From NCBI GenBank assembly GCA_017744355.1, contig JAGIBK010000002.1, forward strand, positions 649,660 through 713,659: 64,000 bases of DNA. Direction: 5' to 3'. Below, in pieces: positions 28,366 to 37,528 of this stretch; positions within the stretch are counted from its first letter, which is position 1, and each line of letters opens with the position of its first letter. The notes below the pieces were generated by a model. The model ran no database searches. It saw only the letters and a program-made list of their open reading frames with translations, and was not told where the DNA came from. Both the position numbers and the translations under genes were made by a program. This stretch comes from a bacterium. Lineage in GTDB: Bacteria; Cyanobacteriota; Sericytochromatia; S15B-MN24; UBA4093.

Positions 28366-29718
28366 CTAGGGTCTGACGAGCGGCGTGTAGCTCGAAGGGT
28401 AGGTGATGCCCTTGGCGATGGCGCGGGTGACCCCTCCGGCGGCGATGATTTGGCGGTAGACGCTCGCCGCCTGGGTCGGGACCCGGCGCTGGTCCTCGTT
28501 GCGGCAGTCCACCGAGAACAGCCCGAAGCGCGGGCGGTACGAGCCCCACTCGTAGTTGTCGGTGATCGACCAGTGGACGTAACCGAGGACGGGAATGCCG
28601 TCCTTGACGGCCCGCTGCAGCTGCTCCACGTGGGCCGTCAGGTAGGCTTCGCGGGTCCAGCCGTCGGGGCGGGGCTTGCCGTCCTCGTTGGCGTAGCCGT
28701 TCTCCGCCACCAGCACCGGCTTGCCGGTCAGACGGTGGTAGAAGGCCAGCGAGTCGTAGAAGCCCTGCGGGTGGACCGGCCACTGCCAGGGCTGGGGCAA
28801 TTCGAAGGGCAAGAGCTTCAGGCGGGTGTAGTAGTCGATGGCCATGTAGTCGAGCTTGGGCAGGCTGTCGGCGTTGCCGAGCACCCCGTCGAGGAAGTCG
28901 TCGCCCGAGCCCCCTTGGACCCGGTTGGGGAGGAGGCGCCACGAAGCCGAGTACTGGTTGAAGGCCACTTTTGCCACCGGATCGTTGCGGTGGACCACGT
29001 CGTAGGCCTTGTTGTGGGCCGAGACCAGGTGCTTGAGGACCTTGCCCGCGGCGATCAGGTCGTTCTTCTTGCCGGGCGGGCACTGGCCGCTGACGTATCC
29101 GCCCGCGACGAAGACCGTCGGCTCGTTGAAGGTCAGGTACCAGTCCACCAGATCCCCGTACTCGCGGGTGATCCGATCCACGAAGCGGGCGTAGGCGTCG
29201 CTCGCGGCGGGGTTCTCCCAGCCCCCTTCGGCGTCGAGCCAGGCGGGATAGGAGAAGTGCATGAAGGTGACGATCGGGGTGAGGCCCCGCTCGCGCAGGG
29301 CCTTGAGCAACTGCCGGTAATGGGCGATCGCCTCGGGGTCGAACTCGCCCTTCTTAGGCTCGACGCGCGCCCACTCGATGCTGGTCCGGAAGGTGTTGCA
29401 GCCCATCCCCCGGGTCAGGTCCAGGTCCTCGGCGTAGCGGTTGAGACCGTCGGCGGCGTTCTTGCGGCGCTCCTCGGTCTTGCCGGCGAGATCCCAGCGA
29501 GCCCACTGGCTCAGCTCCTCGTGCCCCTCCCACTGGAAGCCCGCCGTCGAAACGCCCCAGAGGAAGGGGCTCGAACCCTTGCCCGCCGTGTCCTGGGCGG
29601 TGAGGGGCCGGAAGGCCTCCGGGCTTGGGCCGGCGCCGGGCTGGATGCTGCAACCGACGAGCGCGATCGCTCCGAGCAGGGCGGCAAGGCGTGCGAGGGG
29701 GCGAAGAGCCTGGCGCAT
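28366..29718 (-). CDS. Lipoprotein GH1-family beta-glycosidase
   Basis: A 450-aa protein. The ATG follows GGAGGTTCGA. The lipoprotein signal ends 'IALVGC' (Cys23). The rest is a GH1 barrel with acid/base Glu in 'LTFNEPTVF' and nucleophile Glu in 'VLVAENGYA', plus 'FLWGVSTAGFQWEG' near the start and 'HWSITDNYEWGSYRPRFGL' near the end. It should hydrolyse beta-glucosides or related glycosides. A surface-anchored form is unusual, since most bacterial GH1 enzymes are cytoplasmic. It is divergent from a subtilase. Confidence 0.92.
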   Translation of the reverse strand: MRQALRPLARLAALLGAIALVGCSIQPGAGPSPEAFRPLTAQDTAGKGSSPFLWGVSTAGFQWEGHEELSQWARWDLAGKTEERRKNAADGLNRYAEDLDLTRGMGCNTFRTSIEWARVEPKKGEFDPEAIAHYRQLLKALRERGLTPIVTFMHFSYPAWLDAEGGWENPAASDAYARFVDRITREYGDLVDWYLTFNEPTVFVAGGYVSGQCPPGKKNDLIAAGKVLKHLVSAHNKAYDVVHRNDPVAKVAFNQYSASWRLLPNRVQGGSGDDFLDGVLGNADSLPKLDYMAIDYYTRLKLLPFELPQPWQWPVHPQGFYDSLAFYHRLTGKPVLVAENGYANEDGKPRPDGWTREAYLTAHVEQLQRAVKDGIPVLGYVHWSITDNYEWGSYRPRFGLFSVDCRNEDQRRVPTQAASVYRQIIAAGGVTRAIAKGITYPSSYTPLVRP

Positions 29719-29740
29719 TCGAACCTCCGGGAAGCGAGAC

Positions 29741-29775
29741 GGTTGATATGTTTAAGATTAATTTAAGTTTAAATC
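29741..29775. promoter_or_regulatory. AT-rich divergent promoter block
   Basis: GGTTGATATGTTTAAGATTA continues into two further TTTAA words; TTAA occurs at 29752 and 29763, 11 bp apart. It is the only AT-rich stretch between the divergent GH1 and subtilase genes and closely resembles 33156-33190. The rest of the gap up to 29907 shows no supported gene. Confidence 0.5.
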
Positions 29776-29907
29776 ATCATGGAGGCGAGCACAAGATCCA
29801 AGCGAGCGAGCGCCGGGTTCCCCCAAGCTCTTGGTCGAACGCGCCGATGCGCGCGGTGGGGCGTCTCCCCTAGACTGGGGCGGTCCCTTGCCAAGCGGAG
29901 GACGCCG

Positions 29908-31200
29908 ATGCCGAAGGCTTTCGTTATCTGGCGCTGGGTCGCGCTCTTGGGGCTTGCAGGGTGGTCGATCGCCCAGGGGGCCGGCTGTGCCGCCCTCGCC
30001 CCCGGGATCGGAGCGCCCCAGCCGGCCGACGGGGGCCTTGCGCCCATGACGGCCTTCGGGCTGCGCGCCGGGGTCCGGGCCGAGGACGGCGAGCTCATCA
30101 TCGGGCTCAAGCCCGGCTACGACATGGACGCTTTGCCGCCGCTTGGCCAGGCGCGCCCAGTGGTGCTCGGCGCCCTCGACTTCGACACCCCGCTGCGCAT
30201 GCTGCGCCTGCCCAAGGGCTTCCCCCTCGAGGAGGCGATCCGCGTCTATCGGGCACATCCGGCGGTGGCCCTCATCTCGCCCAACCGCTCCATCGACGCC
30301 CTCCCCAGGCCCCGCGCGCTCGCCTTCGACCCGTTCGGCGGCCTGACGCCCAACGACCCCTACTTCTACAACGAGTGGGGCTTCGGAGACGGGGTCACCA
30401 ACGCCCGCGCCCTCTGGCGCCGGGCGGTCGACGCGAGCAAGGTGATGGTGGCGGTCATCGACACCGGCATCGACTACAACCACCCGGACCTCCAGGGCCG
30501 GGTCACGATCGGCTACAACTTCAAGGACGGCAACAAGGACGTCATGGACCGCGACGGCCACGGCACCCACGTGGCGGGCCTCATCGGGGCGGCGGGCAAC
30601 AACGGGATCGGCGTGGCCGGGGTCGCCTGGGACGTCCAATTGCTCGCCATCAAGGTCATGGACCACGCGGGCGGCACCGACTTCGGCGCCGCCGCAGGGA
30701 TCAAGTACGCGGTCGACGCGGGGGCCAAGGTCCTCAACCTGAGCTTCAGCAGCGACTCGACCAAGCGCAACCCGATCTTCGACCTGGCGGTCAAGTACGC
30801 CCAGGAGCGGGGCGCGACGGTGGTCGCCGCCGCCGGCAACCAGGGCGGGCCGGTCAGCTCGCCGGGCAACTCGCCGGGGGTGCTCGCCATCTCGGCCACC
30901 TCCAAGCGCGGGACCGAGCGCTTGGCGAGCTTCTCCAACTTCGGGAAAGAAGTTTTCCTGGCCGCTCCCGGCGAGGGGATCTTCTCGACCTACTTGAGCG
31001 GCGGCTACAAGAGCCTCAGCGGTACGAGCATGGCCGCTCCAATCGTGGCGGGGGCCGCGGCGATCCTGTACGCCCAGCACCCCGGCTGGGGCCCCGCCGA
31101 GATCCAGGCAGCGCTCGCCCAGGCGGTCGATCCGCTCGGCACCCGCGGCAAGACCGAGCAGTTCGGCTACGGCCGGATCGACCTCAGCAAGCTCCCCTAA
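29908..31200 (+). CDS. Second lipoprotein subtilisin-like protease (S8)
   Basis: A 430-aa protein. The ATG follows GCGGAGGACGCCG. The lipoprotein signal ends 'IAQGAGC' (Cys27). A propeptide-like region (about 45-130) contains 'GELIIGLKPGYDM'. The triad is Asp185 ('VAVIDTGID'), His218 ('RDGHGTHVAG') and Ser374 ('SGTSMAAPI'), with Asn in 'AAAGNQGG'. It should be an anchored extracytoplasmic protease, and is a distant paralogue of the one at 6734. Confidence 0.93.
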   Translation: MPKAFVIWRWVALLGLAGWSIAQGAGCAALAPGIGAPQPADGGLAPMTAFGLRAGVRAEDGELIIGLKPGYDMDALPPLGQARPVVLGALDFDTPLRMLRLPKGFPLEEAIRVYRAHPAVALISPNRSIDALPRPRALAFDPFGGLTPNDPYFYNEWGFGDGVTNARALWRRAVDASKVMVAVIDTGIDYNHPDLQGRVTIGYNFKDGNKDVMDRDGHGTHVAGLIGAAGNNGIGVAGVAWDVQLLAIKVMDHAGGTDFGAAAGIKYAVDAGAKVLNLSFSSDSTKRNPIFDLAVKYAQERGATVVAAAGNQGGPVSSPGNSPGVLAISATSKRGTERLASFSNFGKEVFLAAPGEGIFSTYLSGGYKSLSGTSMAAPIVAGAAAILYAQHPGWGPAEIQAALAQAVDPLGTRGKTEQFGYGRIDLSKLP

Positions 31201-31307
31201 TACCCGCCCTCACGGGCGAAACATTCGCTCAATCCAGGCGCCATGCCTCCGTCATCCCAGCGGCTTAAGCTTCCTTGTCTGGAAGCGGCTGTCTGAGAGG
31301 ATGAGGC

Positions 31308-32603
31308 ATGACCAAGTACGACCGTCCATTGCGCCTGCTGCTGGGCGTCTTGTTCGCTGGCACCATCGCCCTGGTGGGCTGTGGCCAGGCTCCCCCCGCC
31401 GCGGGGCCCGGCCCGGTCGCCACGCCGCCGGTCGTCGGCCCTGGCCCCGGTACGGGGATCCAGCCGACGCCCGCGCCGAACCCGAGCGTGGCGCCCCCCC
31501 AGACCCCCGAGGCTTATCACCTCTACACGGTGGCCGGGATCGGGGTGAAGGGCGAGCCCGACCCGGGGGCCCCGGCCCTCCAGACCAAGCTCGACTCGCC
31601 CACCGGCGTCTTCCAGGCCCCGGACGGCAGCGTGTACGTGGCCGACTACAAGGCCCACCGGATCCGGCGGGTGACCCCCGAGGGGATCCTCGAGAACGTG
31701 GCCGGCACGGGCAACCCAGGATCGAGCGGGGACGGCGGCCTCGCCCTCGACGCCGAGCTCGCCAAGCCCTACGCCATCGTGGCGGGGCCCGAGTCGAGCC
31801 TGGTCTTCTCCGAGTACGGCTTTGCCGGGAACGACATCCCGGGCAAGGTGCGGATGATCGACGCCCAGGGCCGGATCCACCGGATCGCGGGAGGTGGCGA
31901 GCTGGACGTGGTCGACGGGGTGCCGGCCCGCGACGCCATCCTGAAGGGCCCCCAGGGGCTGGTCTACGACGCCGAGGGCAACCTCTACATCTCGGAGTAC
32001 GCGGGTCACCGGGTCGTCAGGGTGGACGCCCAGACCGAGACGATCACCGTGGTGGCCGGCACCGGCGAGACCGGCAACAGCGGCGACGGGGGGCCCGCCA
32101 CCCAGGCAAAGCTCGCGACCCCCAACTGGCTCGCCTTCGACAAGGCGGGGCGCCTGATCATCGTCGACACCGAGAACAACAACCTGCGGGCCGTGGACCT
32201 CAAGACCGGCGTCATCAGCACGGTGGCGGGAACGGGCAAGGCCACCAACGACCCCAAGGTCTTCGGCTACTACCCGAGCCCCTTCGGCGATACGCCGCTG
32301 GGCGACGGGGGGGCAGCCACCGAGGCCACCCTCAACGGCCCGACCACCGTGGCGGTGGACGCGGTGGGCAACCTGCTCGTGACCGACACCCAGAACTACG
32401 CCATCCGCCGGATCGATACCAAGGGCGTCATCACGACCGTCGCGGGCAACTGGCAGCCCCCTGATGGGGAGACGGCCGTCGCCGAGGGGACCGAGGCGCG
32501 TAAGGTGCCCATCTCGGCTCCCGATGGGGTCACCGTGACTCAGCGGGGTGACGTGTACTTCTCGGAGTACGGGGTCGGCAAGATCCGCAAGCTGAAGCCC
32601 TGA
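31308..32603 (+). CDS. NHL-repeat beta-propeller lipoprotein
   Basis: A 431-aa protein. The lipoprotein signal ends 'IALVGC' (Cys25), followed by a Pro-rich linker. At least five NHL-type repeats follow, with the pattern 'L..P.GV....G..YVAD...HRIRR' and linkers 'VAGTGNPGSSGDGG'. Such propellers bind ligands or proteins at the cell surface. It is separated by 107 bp from the subtilase and may be cotranscribed. Its stop codon abuts the stop of trmL on the other strand with no gap, sharing a TGATCA. Confidence 0.88.
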   Translation: MTKYDRPLRLLLGVLFAGTIALVGCGQAPPAAGPGPVATPPVVGPGPGTGIQPTPAPNPSVAPPQTPEAYHLYTVAGIGVKGEPDPGAPALQTKLDSPTGVFQAPDGSVYVADYKAHRIRRVTPEGILENVAGTGNPGSSGDGGLALDAELAKPYAIVAGPESSLVFSEYGFAGNDIPGKVRMIDAQGRIHRIAGGGELDVVDGVPARDAILKGPQGLVYDAEGNLYISEYAGHRVVRVDAQTETITVVAGTGETGNSGDGGPATQAKLATPNWLAFDKAGRLIIVDTENNNLRAVDLKTGVISTVAGTGKATNDPKVFGYYPSPFGDTPLGDGGAATEATLNGPTTVAVDAVGNLLVTDTQNYAIRRIDTKGVITTVAGNWQPPDGETAVAEGTEARKVPISAPDGVTVTQRGDVYFSEYGVGKIRKLKP

Positions 32604-33137
32604 TCACGTGGGGCGCCGCTTGCGGCGCTCGTAAGGCGTCGTGGGGGGACGGTCCTCAGCCCGAGGTACGGGCGGGGGCACGTCCCCCCTTTCGCGCAGC
32701 TGGCGCATGGCCTCGTAGGCGACGATCGCCACGGCGTTGGAGAGGTTGAGGCTGCGCACCGGCCCCCAGTGGGGGATCCGTACGACCAGGCCCGGGTGCT
32801 CGCCCCATAGGGCCGGATCCAGCCCCGCGGTCTCCTTGCCGAAGACCAGGCAATCACCTGGCTGGTATTCCACCTCGGTGTACAGGGTCTCGGCGGTGGA
32901 GGAGGTGTAGATCAAGCGCTTCGGCCGCGCGGCCTCGACGAACGCCGAAAAGTTCGGGTGCACCTGGAGCTGGACGTGTTCCCAGTAATCAAGCCCTGCG
33001 CGCTTGACGGCTTTTTCCGAGACGTCGAAGCCGAGGGGCTCGACCAAGTGAAGCGGGACGGCAAGGGCCGCCGAGAGCCTTGAAACGTTGCCGGTGTTCG
33101 GCGGAATCTCGGGTTCGACCAAACAAATCCGGAGCAT
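32604..33137 (-). CDS. trmL: tRNA (cytidine(34)-2'-O)-methyltransferase
   Basis: A 177-aa protein of the SPOUT class. It has 'EPEIPPNTGNVSRLSAAL' at the N-terminus, 'LVFGKETAGL' and the knot motif 'SLNLSNAVAIVAYE'. It methylates the wobble ribose of tRNA-Leu isoacceptors in the known family. The ATG at 33137 follows GGAGGTTGGCAAG; a longer frame has no ribosome site. A short charged C-terminal tail is not typical of the family. Confidence 0.92.
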   Translation of the reverse strand: MLRICLVEPEIPPNTGNVSRLSAALAVPLHLVEPLGFDVSEKAVKRAGLDYWEHVQLQVHPNFSAFVEAARPKRLIYTSSTAETLYTEVEYQPGDCLVFGKETAGLDPALWGEHPGLVVRIPHWGPVRSLNLSNAVAIVAYEAMRQLRERGDVPPPVPRAEDRPPTTPYERRKRRPT

Positions 33138-33155
33138 CTTGCCAACCTCCCTTGC

Positions 33156-33190
33156 GGTTGATATAGTTATGTTTAGATTAAGTTCAAGTA
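33156..33190. promoter_or_regulatory. AT-rich divergent promoter block
   Basis: On the minus strand TTGAAC, a 16-bp spacer and TATATC form a promoter for trmL. On the plus strand TTGCGG and TAGATT, also 16 bp apart, could serve the next lipoprotein. The sequence GGTTGATAT...ATGTTTAGATTAA parallels 29741-29775. Confidence 0.5.
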
Positions 33191-33254
33191 AAGAGCTTTT
33201 CATCTAAGCGTAACCCACGGACCGACTGCCTTTCAAGGGGAGGAGACCCGGATC

Positions 33255-33935
33255 ATGACCCGACTGCGCCACAAGGGAGTATGCCTCAGCCTCGCTATCA
33301 GCCTCGCGCTGATCTCGCTGACCGGTTGCGGCACCACGGCCAACACCCTCTCGCAGGGTGATGTCAACGGCACGAGCCGCGCGAGCGCCGTGACCCGCAG
33401 CGGGGTGGATCTCGCCGCGTCCTTCGCCGAGCAGATGAAGCAAGGCGGGGCCAAGGTGCGCCTCGCGGGCGCCGTGGTCACCCTCGAGACCCAGGACGGC
33501 GAGGTCGTCACCTACGACTTCACCCAGACCCCCAAGACCGGCAAGGTGGTCTTCCGGGCGGGCGATGTCGTCACCACCCTGGACCACGACGAGGTCCAGG
33601 CCAAGATGCTCCCCCTGCGGGTCGTCTACATCGCCGCCAAGATGATCTACGGCGGGGCCAAGGCCTGGTACTGGTACACCCGGACCCACGAGGGCGCGTC
33701 GTACAACAAGGAAGAGCTGGTCAAGGCCATCCTCTACGGCGTGATCAAGGAAGGGGTCGGCGGCCTGCCCTTCGGCTTCCTCTGGTCGCGTTTGACCCCC
33801 TACGTCTGGAAGTGGGTGACGGGCGAGGCGCCCATCAAGCCCACCCTGCGCGAGCTCTTCGAGCTCATGAAGAAGGACCTCCTCGGCATCAGCAGCATCC
33901 TGGTCGAAGCCGAGACCTTGAAACAAGCGAAGTAA
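33255..33935 (+). CDS. Unrecognised exported lipoprotein
   Basis: A 226-aa protein. The ATG follows GGGGAGGAGACCCGGATC. The lipoprotein signal ends 'ISLTGC' (Cys25). A beta-rich middle ('VRLAGAVVTLETQDGEVVTY') precedes a helical C-terminal half with a possible membrane-associating segment ('ILYGVIKEGVGGLPFGFLW'). No family is recognised. A terminator follows immediately. Confidence 0.78.
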   Translation: MTRLRHKGVCLSLAISLALISLTGCGTTANTLSQGDVNGTSRASAVTRSGVDLAASFAEQMKQGGAKVRLAGAVVTLETQDGEVVTYDFTQTPKTGKVVFRAGDVVTTLDHDEVQAKMLPLRVVYIAAKMIYGGAKAWYWYTRTHEGASYNKEELVKAILYGVIKEGVGGLPFGFLWSRLTPYVWKWVTGEAPIKPTLRELFELMKKDLLGISSILVEAETLKQAK

Positions 33936-33948
33936 ACCCCTAAGCTGG

Positions 33949-33979
33949 AAAGGCGGCACGTGCCGCCTTTCTTGCATTT
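33949..33979 (+). terminator. Intrinsic terminator
   Basis: A 10-bp stem, AAAGGCGGCA / TGCCGCCTTT, followed by CTTGCATTTT, after the lipoprotein and before rsmB. Confidence 0.75.
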
Positions 33980-33988
33980 TAGGAGATT

Positions 33989-35323
33989 ATGGCCACACTT
34001 ACGCCCCGCGCTCAGGCGCTGAAGATCCTCATCGACGTCGAGCAGCGCGGCGCCTTCGCCAACCTGGCCCTGCAGGGCCTCTCGGGCATCTCCCCTCGCG
34101 ATCGCGCCCTGATCACCGAGCTGGTCAACGGCACCGTCCGTCGGCGCCGGACCCTCGATCACGTGCTGTCGGCCTTCGTCCGCACCGGCCTCGACAAGCT
34201 CACCGCCCCCATCCGCAACAACCTGCGCATGGGGGCTTACCAGCTCTTCTACACCTCGGGGATCCCCGCCCACGCGGCCATCGACGAGGCAGTCAAGCTG
34301 GCCCACCGCTACGGTCACTCGGGGGTCGCCAAGCTGACCAACGCCGTCTTGCGGCGCGTCCAGCGCGAAGGCCGCGAGGTTCCCATGCCCGACCCCGCTC
34401 GCGAGCCGGTCGCCGCCATCGGCGTGCGCGAATCGCTTCCCGATTGGCTCGTCTCGCGCTGGGTCGAAGCCTACGGCCTCGAAGTCGCCGCCGAGCTCGC
34501 CACAGCGAGCAATCACCCCACCCCCATGGCCCTGCGCGCCAACACCCTCAAGATCGAGCGCGACACCCTGCTCGCACAGCTGCGCGAGGCGGGCCTCGAC
34601 GCCGAGCCGAGCCCGGTCGTGAGCGAGGGGCTTCGCTTTGCCCATGGCGTGGCTTTGAGCCAGATCCCCGCGTATAATGAGGGGACCTGGTACGTGCAGG
34701 GCGAGGCCGCCATGCTCGCGAGCCGCGTGGTCGATCCCCAACCCGGAGAGACCGTGCTGGACATCGGGGCGGCCCCCGGCGGCAAGACCACCCACCTGGC
34801 CGCCTTGATGCGGGACGAGGGTCGGGTGATCGCCGTCGATCCGCACGAGGGGCGCCTTGAACTGGTGGCAGAGAACGCCGCCCGCCTCGGGGAGCACATC
34901 GTGACCCTGCGTCACCAGGACGGCACCGCGCCCTTCGACGTGGTGGCCGATCGCATCCTGGTGGACGCGCCGTGCTCCGGGTTCGGCGTGCTCTACCGCA
35001 AGAGCGACCTGCGCTGGCACCAGACGCCCGAGCAGGTGGACGCGTTGCCGGCCGAGCAGCTCGCGATCCTCGCGAGCGTTGCCAAGGCCCTCAAGCCCGG
35101 AGGGGTGATGGTCTATGCCACCTGCACCATCAACCCGGCTGAGAACGAAGCGGTGGTCAGGGACTTCCTCGCGGCGCACCCGGACTTCAAGCCGGGCGAC
35201 ATCCGGCCCTACCTGCCGGAGGCGTGGCGGGAGGAGGCCCCGAACGGCATGATCCAGCTCTTGCCGAGCAAGCACGGGGTCGAAGGCTTTTTCATCGCGC
35301 GAATGGAGCGCACGCATGGCTGA
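33989..35323 (+). CDS. rsmB: 16S rRNA (cytosine(967)-C(5))-methyltransferase
   Basis: A 444-aa protein, the family length. An N-terminal NusB-like RNA-binding domain (about 1-130) is followed by a Rossmann methyltransferase with 'VLDIGAAPGGKTTHLA', 'LVDAPCSGFGVL' and 'VYATCTINPAENE'. The last two hold the two catalytic cysteines of m5C enzymes. The ATG follows AGGAGATT. It is the first gene of an rsmB-rlmN-rsgA ribosome-maturation run and overlaps rlmN by 8 bp. Confidence 0.96.
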   Translation: MATLTPRAQALKILIDVEQRGAFANLALQGLSGISPRDRALITELVNGTVRRRRTLDHVLSAFVRTGLDKLTAPIRNNLRMGAYQLFYTSGIPAHAAIDEAVKLAHRYGHSGVAKLTNAVLRRVQREGREVPMPDPAREPVAAIGVRESLPDWLVSRWVEAYGLEVAAELATASNHPTPMALRANTLKIERDTLLAQLREAGLDAEPSPVVSEGLRFAHGVALSQIPAYNEGTWYVQGEAAMLASRVVDPQPGETVLDIGAAPGGKTTHLAALMRDEGRVIAVDPHEGRLELVAENAARLGEHIVTLRHQDGTAPFDVVADRILVDAPCSGFGVLYRKSDLRWHQTPEQVDALPAEQLAILASVAKALKPGGVMVYATCTINPAENEAVVRDFLAAHPDFKPGDIRPYLPEAWREEAPNGMIQLLPSKHGVEGFFIARMERTHG

Positions 35324-36392
35324 ATTGGCGGGTCTGACGACCCAGGAGCTCAAAACCCTCGCCGAGTCCTTCGGTGAGAAGCCCTTCAGGGGCAAGCAAC
35401 TCGCAACCTGGCTCTACCAGAAGAGCCAGACGGATCTCGCCGCCATGAGCGACTTGCCAGCAAGCTTCCGCACGAAGCTCGCCGAGGCGGGCCACGGTAC
35501 CGGCGCCCTCGAGGTGACCCGGGTCCAGGTGGCGACCGACGGCACCCAGAAGTTCCTCTTCGACACCCACGGCTGCGGCATGATCGAGAGCGTGTTCATG
35601 CCGAGCGAGGGCCGCACCAGCGTCTGCGTCTCGACCCAGATCGGCTGCGCGGTCGCTTGCGCCTTCTGCGAGACGGGCCTCTCGGGCTTCCAGCGACACC
35701 TGTCGCCCGGCGAGATCGTCGCCCAGGTCCTCGAGATTCAGCGCCGCACCGGCGAGCGGGTCTCCCACGTGGTCTTCATGGGCATGGGCGAGCCCCTCTT
35801 CAACTACGAGAGCACCCTCAAGGCCGTGCGCCTCCTCAACGAGGAAGTCGGCATCGGCATGCGGCACCTGACGGTCTCGACGTCGGGGGTGGTGCCCGGC
35901 ATCCAGAAGCTCGCCGACGAAGACTTGCAGCTGACGCTCGCGCTCTCGCTGCATGCGCCGAACGACGAGCTGCGCAACTTCCTGGTGCCCCTCAACCGCA
36001 AGTACCCGCTCGCGGTCCTGCGCGAGGCGGTGCTCGACTACACCGAGCGCACGGGCCGTCGTCTGACCATCGAGTACGTCATGCTCGACGGGGTCAACGA
36101 CACCCCCGAGCTCGCCAAGCAGACCGCCGACTGGCTGCGGGGCATCCACACCCACGTCAACCTCATCCCCTTCAACGCGACCGACGCCCAGTTCGGCCCG
36201 AGCAAGCCCGAGGCCATCCAGGCCTTCCGCGCGGTGCTCGAGGCGGCGGGCTTCCCGGTGACGGTGCGCGTCGAGCGCGGCGCGGACATCGCGGCCGCCT
36301 GCGGCCAGCTGCGGCGCCAGGCGCTCAAGTCCTCGGGCGAGATCGTGCCCCTCTTGAAGGGCATGAAGGATCCGGAGCCCGTGGCCGAATGA
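35316..36392 (+). CDS. rlmN: 23S rRNA/tRNA adenine-C2 methyltransferase
   Basis: A 358-aa radical SAM enzyme. The cluster motif is 'CAVACAFCETG'; the C-terminal methyl-carrying Cys is in 'AAACGQLRRQ'. 'VFMGMGEPLFNY' and 'LTVSTSGVVPGIQKLA' are family signatures. It methylates A2503 of 23S rRNA and A37 of some tRNAs. It overlaps rsmB upstream and rsgA downstream (ATGA), so the three are translationally coupled. Confidence 0.97.
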   Translation: MAELAGLTTQELKTLAESFGEKPFRGKQLATWLYQKSQTDLAAMSDLPASFRTKLAEAGHGTGALEVTRVQVATDGTQKFLFDTHGCGMIESVFMPSEGRTSVCVSTQIGCAVACAFCETGLSGFQRHLSPGEIVAQVLEIQRRTGERVSHVVFMGMGEPLFNYESTLKAVRLLNEEVGIGMRHLTVSTSGVVPGIQKLADEDLQLTLALSLHAPNDELRNFLVPLNRKYPLAVLREAVLDYTERTGRRLTIEYVMLDGVNDTPELAKQTADWLRGIHTHVNLIPFNATDAQFGPSKPEAIQAFRAVLEAAGFPVTVRVERGADIAAACGQLRRQALKSSGEIVPLLKGMKDPEPVAE

Positions 36393-37489
36393 CCGAGCGC
36401 GCTTGGGGACCGGACGCGGGGGTCGTGATCCGGCGGATCACGAACTACTACACCGTTCGTTTCCGAGGCGAGGACTACGTCTGCCTGCCGCGGGCCCGCC
36501 TCAAGAAGGAGCGGGTCGCCATCCACGTGGGCGATCGCGTCCTGATCGAGGAGATCGACCTGGCCAACCGCACGGCCACCGTCGCCGAGGTCCTGCCCCG
36601 CTTCAACATGCTGCCGCGGCCGCCCATCGCCAACGTGGACCAGGCGGTCCTGGTCTTCGCGGCCGATCGCCCCGCCTTCAATCCCATGCTGCTCGACCGC
36701 TTCTTGGTGCTCGTCGCCCAGAGCGGGATCGACAGCGCGATCGCCATCAATAAGGCTGATCTGCTCGACCCCGAGGTCCTCGAGGCTCTGGTCGCCCCTT
36801 ACCGCGCCATCGGCTACCCGGTGGTGACGGTCTCGGCCGAGCGCGGCGACGTGGAGCCCCTGCGCGCTTTGCTCGCCGGCAAGGAGACCGTCTTTGCCGG
36901 TCCCTCGGGGGTGGGCAAGTCGTCCTTGCTCAACGCCCTGGAGCCGGGCCTCGCCCTCAAGGCCGCCGAGGTCAGCGCCAAGATCCAGCGTGGCCGCCAT
37001 ACCACGACCTACGCCTCGCTCTACGCCCTCGAAACCGCCGGCGAGACCGCCTACGTGGCGGACACCCCCGGCTACTCGCACCTGGGCTTCGGCCCCCTGC
37101 ACCCCACCCAGCTCGGTTGGCTCTTCCCCGAGATGGCGCCCCACATCCCCGACTGCCGCTTCCCCGATTGCCTGCACCGGGGCGAACCCGGCTGCGCGGT
37201 CGCCGAGCGGGCGCAGGTCGCCGAGAGCCGCTTCGCCAGCTACCTGCGCTTCCTCGAAGAGCTCGAAGCCACCGAGGAGCGCCTGGCCTCCACCAGCACC
37301 AAGAACGAGGGCGCCATCAAGCGCAAGGCCGCAGCCGGCGGGGGCGAAACCAAGCTGATCCGCCTGGCGGCGGGAGCGCGCGACGACTCGCGCCGAAAAT
37401 CCAAGCAGCGCCTACGGGATCTGCACCTGGAGGAGCCCGAGGACGACGAAGAATCTGACGGCCAGCCTGACGATCAAGTGCTAGAATAG
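36389..37489 (+). CDS. rsgA: Ribosome small-subunit-dependent GTPase A
   Basis: A 366-aa protein. An N-terminal OB-fold is followed by a circularly permuted GTPase: G4 'NKADL' precedes G1 'AGPSGVGKSSLLNAL' and G3 'DTPG'. The C-terminal zinc motif reads 'CRFPDCLHRGEPGC'. It checks maturation of the 30S subunit. An acidic and lysine-rich tail of about 70 residues is longer than in common homologues. It overlaps rlmN by 4 bp. Confidence 0.95.
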   Translation: MTERAWGPDAGVVIRRITNYYTVRFRGEDYVCLPRARLKKERVAIHVGDRVLIEEIDLANRTATVAEVLPRFNMLPRPPIANVDQAVLVFAADRPAFNPMLLDRFLVLVAQSGIDSAIAINKADLLDPEVLEALVAPYRAIGYPVVTVSAERGDVEPLRALLAGKETVFAGPSGVGKSSLLNALEPGLALKAAEVSAKIQRGRHTTTYASLYALETAGETAYVADTPGYSHLGFGPLHPTQLGWLFPEMAPHIPDCRFPDCLHRGEPGCAVAERAQVAESRFASYLRFLEELEATEERLASTSTKNEGAIKRKAAAGGGETKLIRLAAGARDDSRRKSKQRLRDLHLEEPEDDEESDGQPDDQVLE

Positions 37490-37528
37490 GCCCTACCCGG
37501 CCTTCGTGATAGGAGAGAAAGAGTCCCG

